DNA of 64,000 nt from Calliphora vicina. Its lineage: Eukaryota > Arthropoda > Insecta > Diptera > Calliphoridae. The stretch's first letter is position 1. Each line of letters starts with the position of its first letter. Where the stretch lies: contig NC_088780.1 of assembly GCF_958450345.1 (NCBI RefSeq), forward strand, positions 159,632,726 through 159,696,725. The letters run 5' to 3'. Below are positions 11,211-23,625 of this stretch, in pieces. The notes beneath the pieces were generated by a model that did no database searches, had not been told where the DNA came from, and saw only the letters and a program-made list of their open reading frames with translations. Position numbers and translations under genes: made by a program.

Positions 11211-11638
11211 GTGAAATATTCTATTTGCATTTTTAGCTATTTGTACTAGTTTATTTATCTTTCAATTGATTATTGGTTAAATAATAATATTTCCTTGTAC
11301 CAAGAAATATTAGAAATGAAATTTAATTAAAATTGTATATAAATATTTAAATTGAGTTGAATTTTGAACAATTGCAATTGCAATTTATAGTATTTATACT
11401 TGAGTTAATTAAAATTGGTTGTCATTTAAATGTTATCATTGCTACTGATTTAGTTTGTTTGTTTTTTGACTTGATAAACAATTTTTAATTTTGCCACAAA
11501 ATTGTAAATAAAAATATTTGTTTATATTTATGATTTTATAAGAACAATGAAGAGATCTGTCTCCTAAATTAATACAATGTAAGTTTGCAACAAGGTTACA
11601 AGTACACGCTTGTCTGCACATACAATTTTCTGAAAATA
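11211..11638. other. Upstream region of the secreted-protein gene
   Basis: An AT-rich stretch with no element ends recognised. It may hold the gene's regulatory sites, but none can be named from the sequence. Confidence 0.4.
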
Positions 11639-12975
11639 AGCGATTCACTTAATTGTGAATAAATTCGAAAAGAATCAATCGATTTTTATGATCGATATCT
11701 CATTTTGTTCCTAGTACTACTGGCTTTCGATAAAACAATAAATCTGAAAAATTTCTGCCGTTTTCGATTTTTCATGATTTTTTTAAAATAAAAAAATTGC
11801 TATTTTTATGTAAAAAATATGGTTTTTGTTTCAATTTGTTATTATAACTCCGAAAATACTGCTTCGATTGGAACGCAGTATATACGTGAAAATTTGTACA
11901 TAGCATGGGGAAAATGTTTTCAAAATTCAATCAATCGAAAGAAGAACATTAACAACTCAATTTTTATGAATATCACACAAAAAACTAAAATTTTGTGAAA
12001 AAGAGCGAATTCACTTAATTGTGAATAAATTTGAAAAGAATCCATAAATTTTTATGATCAATATTTCATTTTGTTTCTATTGCATGTGACTTTAAGATAA
12101 AGCAATAAACCTGAACAATTTCTGCCGTTTTCGAATTTTCATGATTTTTTTTAAAACAAAAGAATTGGCACTATCATATAAAAAATATATTTTTTGCTTC
12201 AATTTGTTATTATAACTCCGAAACTACTAAGCCGATGGAAACGCAATATATATATGAAACTTTACGTAGCATGGGAAAAATGTTTTCAGAATTCAATCAA
12301 TCGAAAGAAGAACATTAACTACTCAATTTTATGTATATCAAAACAAAATACTAAAATTTTGTGAAAATGAGCGAATTCACTTAATTGTGAATAAATTCGA
12401 AAATAATCAATAGGTTTTTATTATCGATATCTTATTTTGTTTCTATTACATGTGGCTTTGCGATAAAGCAATAAATCTGAACAATTTCTGTCGCTTTCCA
12501 TTTTTCATGATTTTTTTAAAACAAAAAAATTGGCACTATCATATAAAAAATATATTTTTTGCTTCAATTTGTTATTATAATTCCGAAACTACTGAGCCGA
12601 TTGAAACGCAATATATATATATGAAACTTTGTACATAGCTTGGGAAAAATATTTTCAGAATTCAATCATTCAAAAGAAGAACATTAACACTTATTTTTTA
12701 TGTATATCACACAAAAAATGAAAATTTTATGAAAATGAGCGAATTCACTTAATTGTGAATAAAATCGAAATAAATCCATCAATTTTTACAGTCGATATTT
12801 TATTTTGTTCCTATTTATGTGGCCTTGCGACAAAGCAATAAATCTTAACAATTTCTGCCGTTTTCGATTTTTCATGATTTTTTTATAACAAAAAAATGCT
12901 ATTTTCACGTAAAACATATATTTTTTGCTTCAATTTGTTATTATAACTCCGAAACTACTAAGCCGATTATACGCA
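11639..12975. repeat. Tandem array of a ~365-bp unit (about 3.7 copies)
   Basis: Units start with AGCGAATTCACTTAATTGTGA at 11639 (one base shorter), 12004, 12370 and 12738, a period of 365-368 bp. Each contains TTTCTGCCGTTTTCGATTTTT and TTGTTATTATAACTCCGAAA. The last unit is cut at AAGCCGATTA and followed by ACGCATATAAACGGATTA. The same unit and the same exit sequence recur at 21500-22010, so the array is part of a dispersed element rather than a local satellite. The small frame at 12450-12638 lies in the repeat and is not a gene. Confidence 0.9.
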
Positions 12976-13110
12976 TATAAACGGATTAGAGGCTATGTAA
13001 ATCTCAACTTTTCTAAGTTTATTTTAATAACATCAGACTATTAATAAAAAAAAATTATGACAAAAACAAATTTTTGGAAAAAAAAATTTGGGTTTAAAAA
13101 TACTTATCAC

Positions 13111-13533
13111 GATTTTGACCCATTGTAGGTCCAACTAACTATAGCCTTATATATATCGTTGCAATGGACTTTGAGAAATCTATCTTTAGATATCCATATT
13201 GTCTATATTAATGACTTAGTAATCCAGATATAGATAAAAAAATAGGCCAAAAATCGAGGTTGTCCCGGTTTTTGCCTTATATCTCAGCCATTTGTAGACC
13301 GATTTTCTCGATTTTAAATAGTAACCGAGCGGATATATTTATGTATGAATCATGTTTGTAAGTTATTTGGGGGCTACTTAAAGTTGATTTCAACATACAG
13401 ATGGACAGTCGGACATGGCTATATCTACTTCGCTATCTATAATGATCCAGAATAAATATAATTTGTAGAGTCCCAAATGAAAAATGTAGAAATTACAGAC
13501 GGAATGACCTTGCCATTCATGGTGATGGGTATA
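13111..13533 (+). mobile_element. DINE-1/INE-1-like non-autonomous element, copy 1
   Basis: It shares with the copies at 14411, 31531 and 55186 the core TTGACCCATTGTAGGTCC, the ATATCTCAGCCATTTGTAG block, GACATGGCTATATC, GATCCAGAATA and AAATGTAGAAATTACA, and ends in a GGTGATGGGTATAA motif. This layout (core, ACAG-type repeat, GTCGGACATGGC, hairpin near AGGGTATAA) resembles the Drosophila DINE-1/INE-1 elements, a Helitron/Helentron-related group. It is diverged and has no coding capacity. Confidence 0.65.
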
Positions 13534-14410
13534 ATTATCATAGATCATTCTATGAATGATCAACATATTGTCTTCTATATGGATGATGACAATTGCTACC
13601 TCTAAAACTGCAAGGTTGTGGTTGCTATCACTATGTTTGTGTATCTGAAGTAACTTATATTTTGCACACTATGCCTTCGATAGCATGAGTTAGAAGAAAA
13701 TATAATTTGCTTTGATTAAATATTCCATGCATTTCATAGAGCATTTTACCTCTTACTAGCAAACCATTTCACTTGTATTTTAATATTGTTTCCCCATAAA
13801 CTTTAGACAAACGTTTTAGTAGTGCTGGGCTATTGATAGTCAGTCGCCTTTGGGTGTCTATATCGATTTCAGTTATAAATTATTATTATAATTGCACTAT
13901 TTGTTGTTGTTGTTGTTGTTGCTGTTGCTGTTTTTATATTAAATGAATTGTTATTTGCCCCATGACATGTTGAGACAAACGCCGCATGTTGTAGTTTCCA
14001 CACACAATAGAAATTTTCTCGTCAAAGTTGAGTAAAAGAAAAATATTTAATTAATTTTGGTGTATGTGTGTATGTATGTTGGCGTCTCTGTGTGTGTGTG
14101 GGCTATTGCAAAATATTTATTACAAAGAAATTTTGATTTTATTCATTTTTTATTTATCATCTTTGGAATTTCTTTAAATTTTTTTTGTTGTAAAATTGAT
14201 AATTTAATAATGGGATTTTATATTGTTGGCCCAAAGATAACAAACAACCACTTGAAATGTTTGACAATAAAGATGATCACAGTTAGACACAAGCGGGATA
14301 TAGAAAGAAACAGATTTACCTGACCTGAGAATATTTGGTATAAAACCAAATCCGTCTGTATGTTGAAATCAACTTTCCAAAGCCACTGATACATTTATTC
14401 GGCTGAGATT
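13534..14410. other. Intergenic stretch with (TTG)n microsatellite
   Basis: A TTG/CTG run lies at 13901-13934 and GT-rich sequence at 14080-14100. Around 14345-14400 a short fragment with CCGTCTGTATGTTGAAATCAA belongs to the DINE-1-like family. No gene was found. Confidence 0.5.
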
Positions 14411-14883
14411 TTTATACCCTTCACCATGAGTATATACCCACTCATGGTGAAGGGTATAAAAATCTATAAGTTTGTCATTCCGTTTGTAATTTTTACTTTA
14501 TTCATTTGCGACCCCCAAAGTATATATATTCTGGATCGTTATAGATAGCGACGTCGATATAGCTATGTCCGCCTGTCCGTTTGTATGTTGAAATCAATTT
14601 TCCGTAGCACCCAAATAACTTACATACATGATCCATACATCAGTATATCTGGAATTCTTCCGGCTCAGTTGCTATTTAAAATCGACAAAATCGGCCCACA
14701 AATGGCTGAGATATAAGGAAAAAACCGGGATAACCTCGATTTTTGGCATATTTTTGATCTATATCTGGATTACTAAGTCATTAATATAGACAATATGGAT
14801 ATTTAATGATAGATATTTTAAGTCCATTGTAACGATGTATATAAGGCTATAGTAAGTTGGACCTACAATGAATAAAAATCGGG
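14411..14883 (-). mobile_element. DINE-1/INE-1-like element, copy 2, inverted to copy 1
   Basis: Read on the minus strand it carries the same blocks as 13111-13533 in the same order, ending in a perfect 21-bp hairpin at 14411-14460 (arms ACTCATGGTGAAGGGTATAAA and its complement, 8-nt loop). The two copies lie tail to tail with about 0.9 kb between them. Confidence 0.7.
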
Positions 14884-17300
14884 AAAAATATTTGTTAACC
14901 AAAATTTTTTTTCATCAACAAAATTATTTGTTATAATTTTTTTCCAAAAAAAAAAAAATTTAAAAATTTTTGAAACACCATTTTGAAAAAAATTAATTTT
15001 GTTTACATAAAAATATTTAAAAAATATTTAATACGAGAAATTGTAATTTTTGTGAGCCTTATTCATGTTTAGTAAAGCTGTTAAGCTCAACGGATGCTAC
15101 AACATAGTTAATAAAGGAAAGCGGTATTTTTGGTTTACCTTGAGAGGGGCCCTGGAAAATAAATTTTTCATCATTTTTTTTATAACAAAACTCAATTAAA
15201 ATCCTCTTCAAACCAAATTGATTTTATCTCAGATGAGGAGCTCGAACAAAATGAAAATATTTCAATTGCTCAAAGTCTAAAAGACATTATTAATAATTGA
15301 AAAGCGATCAAATAACAATAACGAAAATTATAATGTAGATATGGAAATTGTTAAAGAAATAGATATTCTTATTTCTGGAGGTTTTGAAAATGTGAAAGAT
15401 GTTTTTCGCCAGCAGCATATGTTGGAAACAAAATTCGTACCAGAATGCATAGTGAGGCAGAATCAAAATATTTCGGAAATAAATCTGCCATTTCTAAACG
15501 GCTGGTCCAATCGGGATAAAATTGTGTGCGTAGACAAGGACAATTCGAGTTTAAATTATTAAAATGGAGCCCATCAATAATCCAGAGGCGGTGCTATGGG
15601 GGCTCAAAGTTGGGTACCTTCAACATATAACATTTTTAAACACGTGCCATTTTTTTGTTTCCCATCCGATTTCAAAGCTTTTTATATTTTTGGAAAGCGC
15701 TCGGCTTGCGTTTGTCTCTTATAATTTCCGAGTTATATGCATTTCAAAATTGAAATTTTAAAATTTTACCATACCTTGGTCCGCTTTTTTAAAAATATAT
15801 GTAGTAATTTTGGACCAATTTTTTTTTTAGTTAGACAGCCATTACCAATAATTTACAAAAGATTTCAGACCAATATCAATTATGGATCCAAAAACAAACG
15901 ATTTTTAATTTAAAAATTCAAAAAACAGTAGATTCTTTCTGTTTTTTGGGCGAAAAGGTGACTTAACTTTTTTTTATTATAAAAAAACTTTCTTTAAGAT
16001 CATATAACAATTTCATGGTTTTCTGTAAGGTATCTTTACGGAGATCATTTTGGTATAAAAAGCGTGTGCTATTTTTCGAATATGTTGCACATACACCCTT
16101 CGGAATTTGATCTATCTTTTATTAAAATATCAACATGTTCTAAAATTCCAAAGCTGGGATCAGAAAATGGAAAGCAGCTTTGAAAACCCTGATGTGTTTC
16201 CTATTTATTCCCAATGTATTTTCCCATCCCCGAAGGAAATGTGCGTGCACCCAATTAGCAAAATTGTAAAGAATACCATTTTTGGAATTTCCGCTCCAAT
16301 TTCGGTATATCTAAAACATTTTTGCAACCATGTCTTTTTCAAAATTTTACCTCTAGCTAAAAATGTGGCAATGACGTACGGGCAGCTGGAAATTTTTGCA
16401 TTAGGTAAAGGAATACTCAAAGAACTTATTTTGAAAATATGGCTAATATAGAAGTTTAAAGTTTTTTTTATTTTCCAACAAAGTTTAGAAATATTGAAAA
16501 AATGGAGGTTGGTAAATATCAATTTTTTTAATTCTTTTCTTAACAAATAGATCTATCAACGAAATCAAAATGAATGAAGATCCGTTACCTAGTTTTCTAG
16601 ATACTGTATCTGAAAGCGAAAGAAATTACATAAAAATTTTTTTTTTTTTTTTGAACACTGAAAATCATTCAACTTTGAAGAGCTATCTGAAACAAAAATC
16701 TAATTGTTAGAGTTGCAAAAAAGTAAAAAAATGTATGTCTTGATTACAAAATATTAATTTTGATAGATATCCCTCTGACATCCTACTCAGCGACACGAAA
16801 GCTCTTAAAGGAAAAGACCTAAGCTTTCTTTTGAGCAAAAATAAAAAAGGCCCCATTTTGAAAAAAAGTTTTCGATTTTGCATAAAATAAGTAAAAAATC
16901 GTTTGTCCAACTCGCATCCCACTAAACTCTTTAAGGAAAAGACCTAAACTTTCTTCTGAGAATAAAAAGAGTCCATTTTGAAAAAAAAGTCAAAAAAGTT
17001 TTTGAAAAAAATTTAAAAAATTTTGTATATTTTTTTTAATTTTTTTTCGAATGTTTGAAAAAATAGCTATCTAAACTATTTGGGACACATTTTGTTAAGA
17101 ACTATAGGAAATAAGTTACATGGATGAGAAAAAATACATGTTTGGCCAAAATGTAAAATTTTGACCCCCTCTAACTCAGAGAGTTCTTCACCGATCTTGT
17201 AGATCGGAAGTAATCGATTTCAAAAGTTGGTTCAATTGTTCACTTGTGCTACAAACTGAATGACAAAACCAATATACCACCATTTTTTTTGATGGAGTTT
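14884..17300. other. Degenerate repeat-rich region without a recognised gene
   Basis: A stretch near 15055-15170 (TTAGTAAAGCTGTTAAGCTCAA, then GGTATTTTTGGTTTACCTTGAG) matches 56650-57260. A frame of 73 codons at 15341-15562 (MEIVKEIDILISGGFENVKD) has reasonable composition but no motif I recognise; an acidic SDEELEQNE block precedes it near 15230, so a decayed transposon protein is possible. Segments 16793-16880 and 16925-16995 (GGAAAAGACCTAA, CATTTTGAAAAAA) are diverged tandem copies. Confidence 0.4.
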
Positions 17301-18200
17301 AAATCTTGATTAAATTATACATTAGAGACAGAAAACTCTTAAATATGTATTTCTAACACAGAATTTCTTTATCTCTTCTCTAACTACTCTACTGTCTATG
17401 AACTTCTCTATAAATTTAAGCAATTCTTCTGAGCTTTAACATCTAAATTATCTGCAATCTTCAAACTATTTCTCTGGGTTCTATCCACTCCTACTGATTC
17501 TTTGAACTAAAGCTGTAATCAAATGTAATTGAAATTCTATTATGAAAAATACAAAAATTAGTTGGTTTTCTATGTTAATTTTATTCCCAACAGGTTGACA
17601 AGATTCCAACTGAATCGCAATAAACTTGAATTGTTGTTTGTTACTGTAAAGCAGTGAAACGAATCGAATTGAATTGAATTCCAGCAGTTTTTGTTTTTTT
17701 TTTTTTTTGATTTTTTGTTTTAATTAAAAGGTGTCAATTTAAAAGGCCAAGCTATAAAACAACACACCCACCAATTGATACAACAATATTACACACACAC
17801 ACATTCACGCAAGCATTATGTAATTGTGTATGTGTGTTACGGTGTGAATAATTGTACGTGTATGGGTTAGTTAACAGGAAATATGGCGCTGTTATATGAT
17901 TCTTGATGTTCTCTCTATAATTACAAGAGAATGCCATAATTATTCACCCAGCATCAGAATGACCAACATTCACCACACAGCTGCATGTAGCCACTGCATA
18001 GATGGGCCATAATATATTGTACAAAGAAAAATTGGCCCACCAAACTTGAAAGGAAAATAACAAAAATCTGGCAGAATCAGTTGGTTGCCTTTAATACTTA
18101 ATATGAGTTAATCAAACTACCAAGTCTACTACGTTTATGTGACATCATCAACCTACAAACTACAAACCATTCAAGCGGCCAGAATTCGTTGTGTTGTGTG
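17301..18200. other. Mostly unique AT-rich sequence with CA-rich runs
   Basis: No TE ends were recognised. Short CA/GT runs occur near 17790-17840. It may be native intergenic or intronic DNA. Confidence 0.4.
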
Positions 18201-18221
18201 TTCGAACAGCCTGTACCACCA

Positions 18222-18610
18222 CTCAGTCAGTCCAACATATCACATCAGCATCAGCGTCAACATCGGCATTGGCCTCATCATTATTTAATACCAGGTGGTT
18301 ATTTGGTTGATGGCTTGTTGTAAATTGTAAAACAATAGTTTAATTATACACACGTATGTTTGTATGTATGTTCACAAAACACATTCCAGCCGGAATGTGA
18401 ATACAAGTGTTTTTGAAACGAGACTCCTGCAAATAAGAAAATTCCACCGAAATATATTTTATAGCACAATTTATCTGTTTTACTCGTTCGATGTAGTTAA
18501 ACACAGCCAACTAGTGTGGATATCGTTTAAACCAACACTAATATAATGAAAAATATTTAAATTTATTTACGCAAACAAACAAATTTTTAATTTATCATAA
18601 TTTCGTTAAG
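18222..18610 (+). other. Possible non-coding leader exon with strong splice donor
   Basis: CACTCAGTCAGTCC at 18219-18232 matches the fly initiator TCAGTY. The following sequence (CATCAGCATCAGCGTCAAC, 18240-18280) is GC-richer than its surroundings, and AAG|GTAAGTGA at 18608 is a near-perfect 5' splice site. No long frame is present, so it would be a 5' UTR exon. This is a signal-based guess. Confidence 0.25.
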
Positions 18611-18939
18611 GTAAGTGAAACAGTATTGTTTTTTTTCATTTGATATTTGAACCGCCTACATATTTGCTATTAAACATTTCTCAACTTATACATAGTCCGT
18701 TTACATGATTATATCAGAAGTGTATTCAGTCGTATTTATATTAGGAACTTGGTTCTTTTATTAAAATTAATTCATTTGTAAAAAATGAATTAATTTAATT
18801 AATTTAATTTAATAATATAAAAGTAATGGTTGTCTTTTTTTGGAAAATTTTCAGTCCTTATGGTTCAACTAGAGTTTTATTTTCCAGCACTTTTTCATTT
18901 CCCGGGAAATGATTTTTTTAAAAAAATCGCCAAAAATCC

Positions 18940-19410
18940 ATTTATGATCCGAATGAGCTGAAAAAAAGTTTTCTTCGGGACTATATAGAATTTTTATATG
19001 ATCCGGAAAGATAACTTAATGCAAAAGCGTATACAGCTAAATTTTGCTCACTTAAGCGGACATATCACCCCACAGACCTATCCAAACTTGGCCAATTTTT
19101 AAAAAAAAATTTCGGTTTGAGTATAAAATTCTAAAAAGGCAAAGCACAGATCGACAAAAATGCTCCATATTTGTATAGCCCCATATGTTTCTTAAATACT
19201 TACTAAGTTTTTTTACTATCACACAGTAAATAACGTCACAGTGGGCACTTTTCTGAAAAAACTCAGTTTTTGGAACACATTTTGCCCGTTTTAAGAATTT
19301 CGGTATTTAAAAATAAAAAATGTAAAAAATTCTAATGCCATTGCTTTAAGGACATTTAAGTCTATATTGATTCCAAATTTTGTTATGATATCTTTAAATA
19401 TTAAAATAAT
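18940..19410 (+). repeat. Dispersed repeat family R, copy 1
   Basis: Blocks ATCGCCAAAAATCCATTTATG, CTCACTTAAGCGGACAT, AACGTCACAGT and TCTAATGCCATTG occur in the same order here and at 39355-40145. No terminal repeat or coding motif is evident, so the class is unknown. Confidence 0.8.
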
Positions 19411-20036
19411 TCCACTTTCGGTCGGAATAGAATTCCGTGACAGCTCTTAACATTCACGAGTTTTTGGAATAATTTGTATAATGAACTTGTTATTGGTTAA
19501 ATCTTTGTTGTTGTATGAATCTTCTGCATTTGTTTTGGAGCTTTAAGCATCAGTTAGAGAAAGTCAATTAAAAAAAATCACATAAAACTAAGGAGAATAA
19601 TTCCCGGGAATTCTCGCACAATTTCCCGGGATTTTGGGATTGAAAATTTTGCGGAATTCCAGAGATTTTCCTTACTCTGATCCTAAAGACTCTGATTTTA
19701 ACCTCATTTTTCTGTAGAGCAAAAACGATTGAATAGATGTATATCAAATATGATTATTATCTCAAGTTATTATTTTGCCTTAAAATTCCTTTTCATCGTG
19801 CATGTTTAAAAGAATTTTTTTTTTTTTTTATGAAATTTGCTCTCCCTGTTATGGATTTTTTAAACTTTTTTAAGGATTCAAAAAAATGTCCATTGTATTA
19901 AGTAATTTTTACATCTATTAATGTATTTAATTGTTTGGTTTTTTATTAGTTTACTTGTTTATCGGTTAAGTGGATAAACCTTTTGAAATTGTTATTGTAT
20001 GTTCTTCTATATCTTGAAATTACAAGTAGTAAATAT
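19411..20036. other. Non-coding stretch
   Basis: A CCCGGGAATT-type motif pair at 19600-19640 resembles the interior of the hAT MITE at 52667. Nothing else was recognised. Confidence 0.35.
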
Positions 20037-20800
20037 TTATTTTCGAATATCTGCAGAACTATAATCGTACCAACCTTCAATACGAATCAATTTCTTATCA
20101 CTGCATTAAATTTAACTAAAAAAAGGGACGGATTGGAATAGGGGGTGTAGCACATACCATACAAAGTGAATAGTTATTTCTAAATATCTTGAGAACTATA
20201 ATTGTGGAAGTCTTCAAACTTTGCTTTTTTTATTTTACATAGTTTGGCTGAAAATGGGGAGTATTGGATATGTGGGCGTGGCACCTGCCATACAAAGTGT
20301 TTAAACTAAAACACTAAATACACTGTGCATGAATTTGATGGCGAGTTAATCTAATTCGAGTACGCTGAATCCAGTGGTGCTAACCGTTTTTTAGGTTAGC
20401 TCTTGTTTTTGAGATATACTGTTATTTCGAAAATGGAGGAGGTTGCACAACATATATTCGCGTAAGTCAAAAACGGTTCAGCTTATTGAATAAACTAAAA
20501 AAATCGAAATTCCGCAATAAAATTACCTTTATTTAAGATTGAAAATTATATTTCTAAAACGACAGTTTCAAAAAAGTTTGTGTCTTATTTAAGTGTAGTT
20601 TTATTGGGGAATTTCGTGTTTTTTTGAGTTTATTCCATAAGCTAAACCATTTTCGAATAAACCGCCGGGTTTGACATTTCTATCAACTATCACAGTGCAA
20701 TGTGCTGGAAAGAATTAGTGGGCGTGGCACATATCATACAGAGAAAATAGTTATATCCGAATATCTAGTGAACTGTAATTGTGAGAGTCATTAAATGTTG
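20037..20800. repeat. Diverged tandem units around GTGGCACATACCATACA
   Basis: The word series GGCGTGGCAC..ACCATACA, then GAATATCT..GAACTATAATTGT, recurs near 20040, 20145, 20275 and 20718. Units are roughly 125 bp where adjacent. GTGGGCGTGGCAC-rich repeats are common inside fly non-autonomous elements. Confidence 0.6.
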
Positions 20801-21467
20801 TGTGACAGTATCCTGTTATGTCAAACATTAAATAAAGGACGTGCCCCTTCCGCCTCCTAACTGAAAGGCAAAAATAATTTAGTTTGTGATTGAGAACCAT
20901 TGAAATCATCACACAAAAAATACCTATTTTGATGAATCTTATTGGGAAATAATTTTAAATTAAAAGTTTATTTAAACATTTGTTTCAACATAAAAAGTAT
21001 TAATTACATAACTTAACAAATAAATACATTTACATATATAAAAGTAAATGTATAAGTATACATATATGTGAAAAAAAAACTCTAAAAAATAAACCTCATT
21101 TTATAAATTCATCAAATAGAAAAATGGTTTATTTTGTGGATTTCTTAAATTGAAACTCATTAAATAAGTAAACAAGGAAATGATTAAAACTTTTTTATTT
21201 GTTTGTTTGTTTATAGTTGATAAAGTAGTTGTTGGTTTACAACTATGTAAACCGCACACACACAAACACACATAGAACAAACAGTTTTAAACCCAATAAA
21301 TATTACAACAAAATACACTTGCAAATTGTACCCAAAAACAAATATATACCCTACCATAATTTTCAATCGTAGATGTTTCTGCCTCGTAACTCCATTATAT
21401 TTAAAAAAAGTGTCAATTTACGGACTACTTTAATTTTGGAAGAGTCGATGAAAAGGTCTCAACCCAT
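20801..21467. other. AT-rich non-coding stretch
   Basis: No gene or element boundary was recognised. Confidence 0.4.
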
Positions 21468-21499
21468 ATGTTACTTCTAGAAGTTAGGAAAATTAACAA

Positions 21500-22010
21500 A
21501 TCTAAAAATTTTCTGCCGTTTTCGATTTTTTTAAAACAAACAAATTGGCACTATCATATAAAAAATATATTTTTTGCTTCAATTTGTTATTATAACTCCG
21601 AAACTACTGAGCCTACTAAAACGCAACATACATTTGAAAATTTGTACATAGCACGGGGAAAATGTTGTCAACATTCAATCAATCGATAGAAAAACATTAA
21701 CTACTCAATTTTATATATATCAAACAAAAAATTTAAATTTTGTGAAAATTAGCGAATTCACTTAATTGTGAATAAATTCGAAAAGAATAAATCTATTTTT
21801 ATCTTCAATATCTCATTTTGTTGCTATTACATGCAGTTTTGCGGCAAAGTAATAAACCTGAACAATTTCTGCCGTTTTCGATTTTTCATGAGTTTTTTAA
21901 AACACAAAAATTTGCTATTTTCACATAAAAAATATATTTTTTTGCTTCAATCTGTTATTATAACTCCGAAACTACTGAGCCGATTAATACGAAATATATA
22001 AACGGATTAA
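21500..22010. repeat. Second copy of the 365-bp-unit element (about 1.4 units)
   Basis: It holds one partial unit to 21750, then AGCGAATTCACTTAATTGTG starts a second unit that exits at GAGCCGATTAATACG..AAACGGATTA, the same exit as at 12975. The copies therefore differ in unit number but share their right boundary. Confidence 0.85.
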
Positions 22011-22427
22011 AGTTATGTAAATTTGTTTTTTTTTTAAGTTTACTTCAATAATATCGGAATAACCGTTTTTCAGTTATCATAAATTATGTGGACAAACATT
22101 TGAAAAAATTCACAGTTTTAGAAAAAAAAAATTTTAAAAAAATCTATCCATAGAATTTTAAATTTTTACCATTTTCGTACCACTGAAACCACAATACATT
22201 AAAATTGAGTAGTGGTTTAAAAAGCCTCCCTGTGTAATTAGTACCACCCCTGTCTATACTTGACAAATATTTATCATAACAATAATTGTCGCTTATTGTC
22301 TAGACAAAGTTGTCTGTGCAAAAGAAAAGCACTAACAATTTTGTCATAACGAAGCAATAATACTAATAAATGGGAACTATACCTGATAACCACTTTGACG
22401 TTTATCATGATAAAAATTTATCTTGTA

Positions 22428-22699
22428 CTAGCTGTCCCGGCAAACGTTGTTCTGCCATAGCTTACACAAAGTTTGAAGACTCCCACTATAATAGTACTCC
22501 ACATATGCAATAATAAATGTTTACTTTGTATGGGAGGTGCCATGCCCATTGTTCCTATACAGGTCAATTGTGAATCTAAACCATCCAGGGACCCACTCAA
22601 ACACACACAACAAATTTCATCAAAATCGGCCCAGCCGTTAAGGAGGAGTTCAGTTACTAACACACGTACAGAAGAATTATATATGTATATAAAGATAGA
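22428..22699 (-). mobile_element. Non-autonomous Helitron (272 bp)
   Basis: On the minus strand it begins TCTATCTTTATATACATATA and ends GCCGGGACAGCTAG followed by T. A TC 5' end and a CTAG 3' end before T are Helitron hallmarks. AACGGCTGGGCCGATTTTGATG is the conserved body motif seen in many insect Helitron-like repeats. Frames on either strand here (110 and 95 codons) overlap this element and are not genes. Confidence 0.8.
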
Positions 22700-22705
22700 C
22701 AAGGG

Positions 22706-22757
22706 GTTAGAGTTCTCCACAATTTCGAAATTCGCTTTAGTTTGCTTCATAATTATT
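22706..22757 (-). repeat. Flank shared with the mariner at 25 kb
   Basis: The minus strand carries GAAGCAAACTAAAGCGAA..GTGGAGAACTCTA outside the mariner end. The same roughly 50 bp follows the mariner at 25787-25838 on the plus strand. Both are also near a GTGGTACTAATTACACAGG word (22205-22245 inverted, 25838-25857). Confidence 0.8.
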
Positions 22758-22762
22758 TAATA

Positions 22763-23625
22763 TTGACGGTATGACTAAAAAATGCGGGATTTTATAAAAT
22801 TTGTAGCTTTTTTAACATTTGTACAAAATAATTTCTTCAAAGTATTGATCATTGTTAGTTATAAACTTTTCCCATCTTTCTGGCAACATATGGATTCCGA
22901 GCCAAAAGAACTAAGTACTCATACTCTGTTCCAAAGTGAAACTTATCCCTGAGAAAGCGTTCTGCATTGATCGAAACAAACAGTAATAGGACAGGGCATG
23001 GTCTGGACTATAATGCGTGTGAGGCAAAACTTCCCAACCAGATCATTTTAAATACTTATTAACAGGTATTGCAACATGTGGCCGTGCGTTGTCATAATGG
23101 AATATTACGGTTTCATATCTGGCAACGTTTTTCGGCTAATGCGTTTCGGCTAATGCTCGTAATTGTAATATATCCATTTGTCATAGCAAGTAATGATTCG
23201 GTAAAAAAGTTATTTTATTTTATAGCTTTCAAAAAAAATTTCGGAGATGCAAAATCGTCTTTCAAAGTCTCTCTTCTTCCACTTGAATGGTATCCAATTG
23301 CTTAGCATTTGGATGAATCCTGCTGATCCCAAACATTTTGAAATTGTTGCTAGACTAGCTCCCAATAATTTTGCAAGCTCCTGTTGAGTTTTACAACAAT
23401 CTTCATGGAGTAATGCCTCCAATCCTTTGTCTTGAAATACACATTTTTTTCTAGCCTTGTCGATATTTGTCTTCCGTGTCAAAATCAGCCCGCATCAGAA
23501 CCGCAAAAACCATCTCTCGCACGTTAAAATACCGATTTAACATATTCACCATAAGCTCAGCGGCACTTTTTGATCAAATTAAAGAAATAAAGCCAAATTC
23601 ATTGGTACAAAATTCGACATTTTCG
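22763..23625 (-). pseudogene. mariner transposon relic (family M1)
   Basis: On the minus strand an ATG at 23618-23620 opens MSNFVPMNL, then a broken transposase with ALLHEDCCKTQQELAKLLGASLATISKCL near 23340-23430. The C-terminal part near 22840-22900 gives the WQKDGKSL-like end, and the terminal sequence AATGCGGGATTTTATAAA lies at 22780. Frameshifts and an internal deletion remove the catalytic core. Confidence 0.8.

Noticed and set aside
22418..22760. Opposed frames of 110 and 95 codons
   Set aside because: They coincide with a 272-bp non-autonomous Helitron, which is conserved at DNA level in insects without coding.
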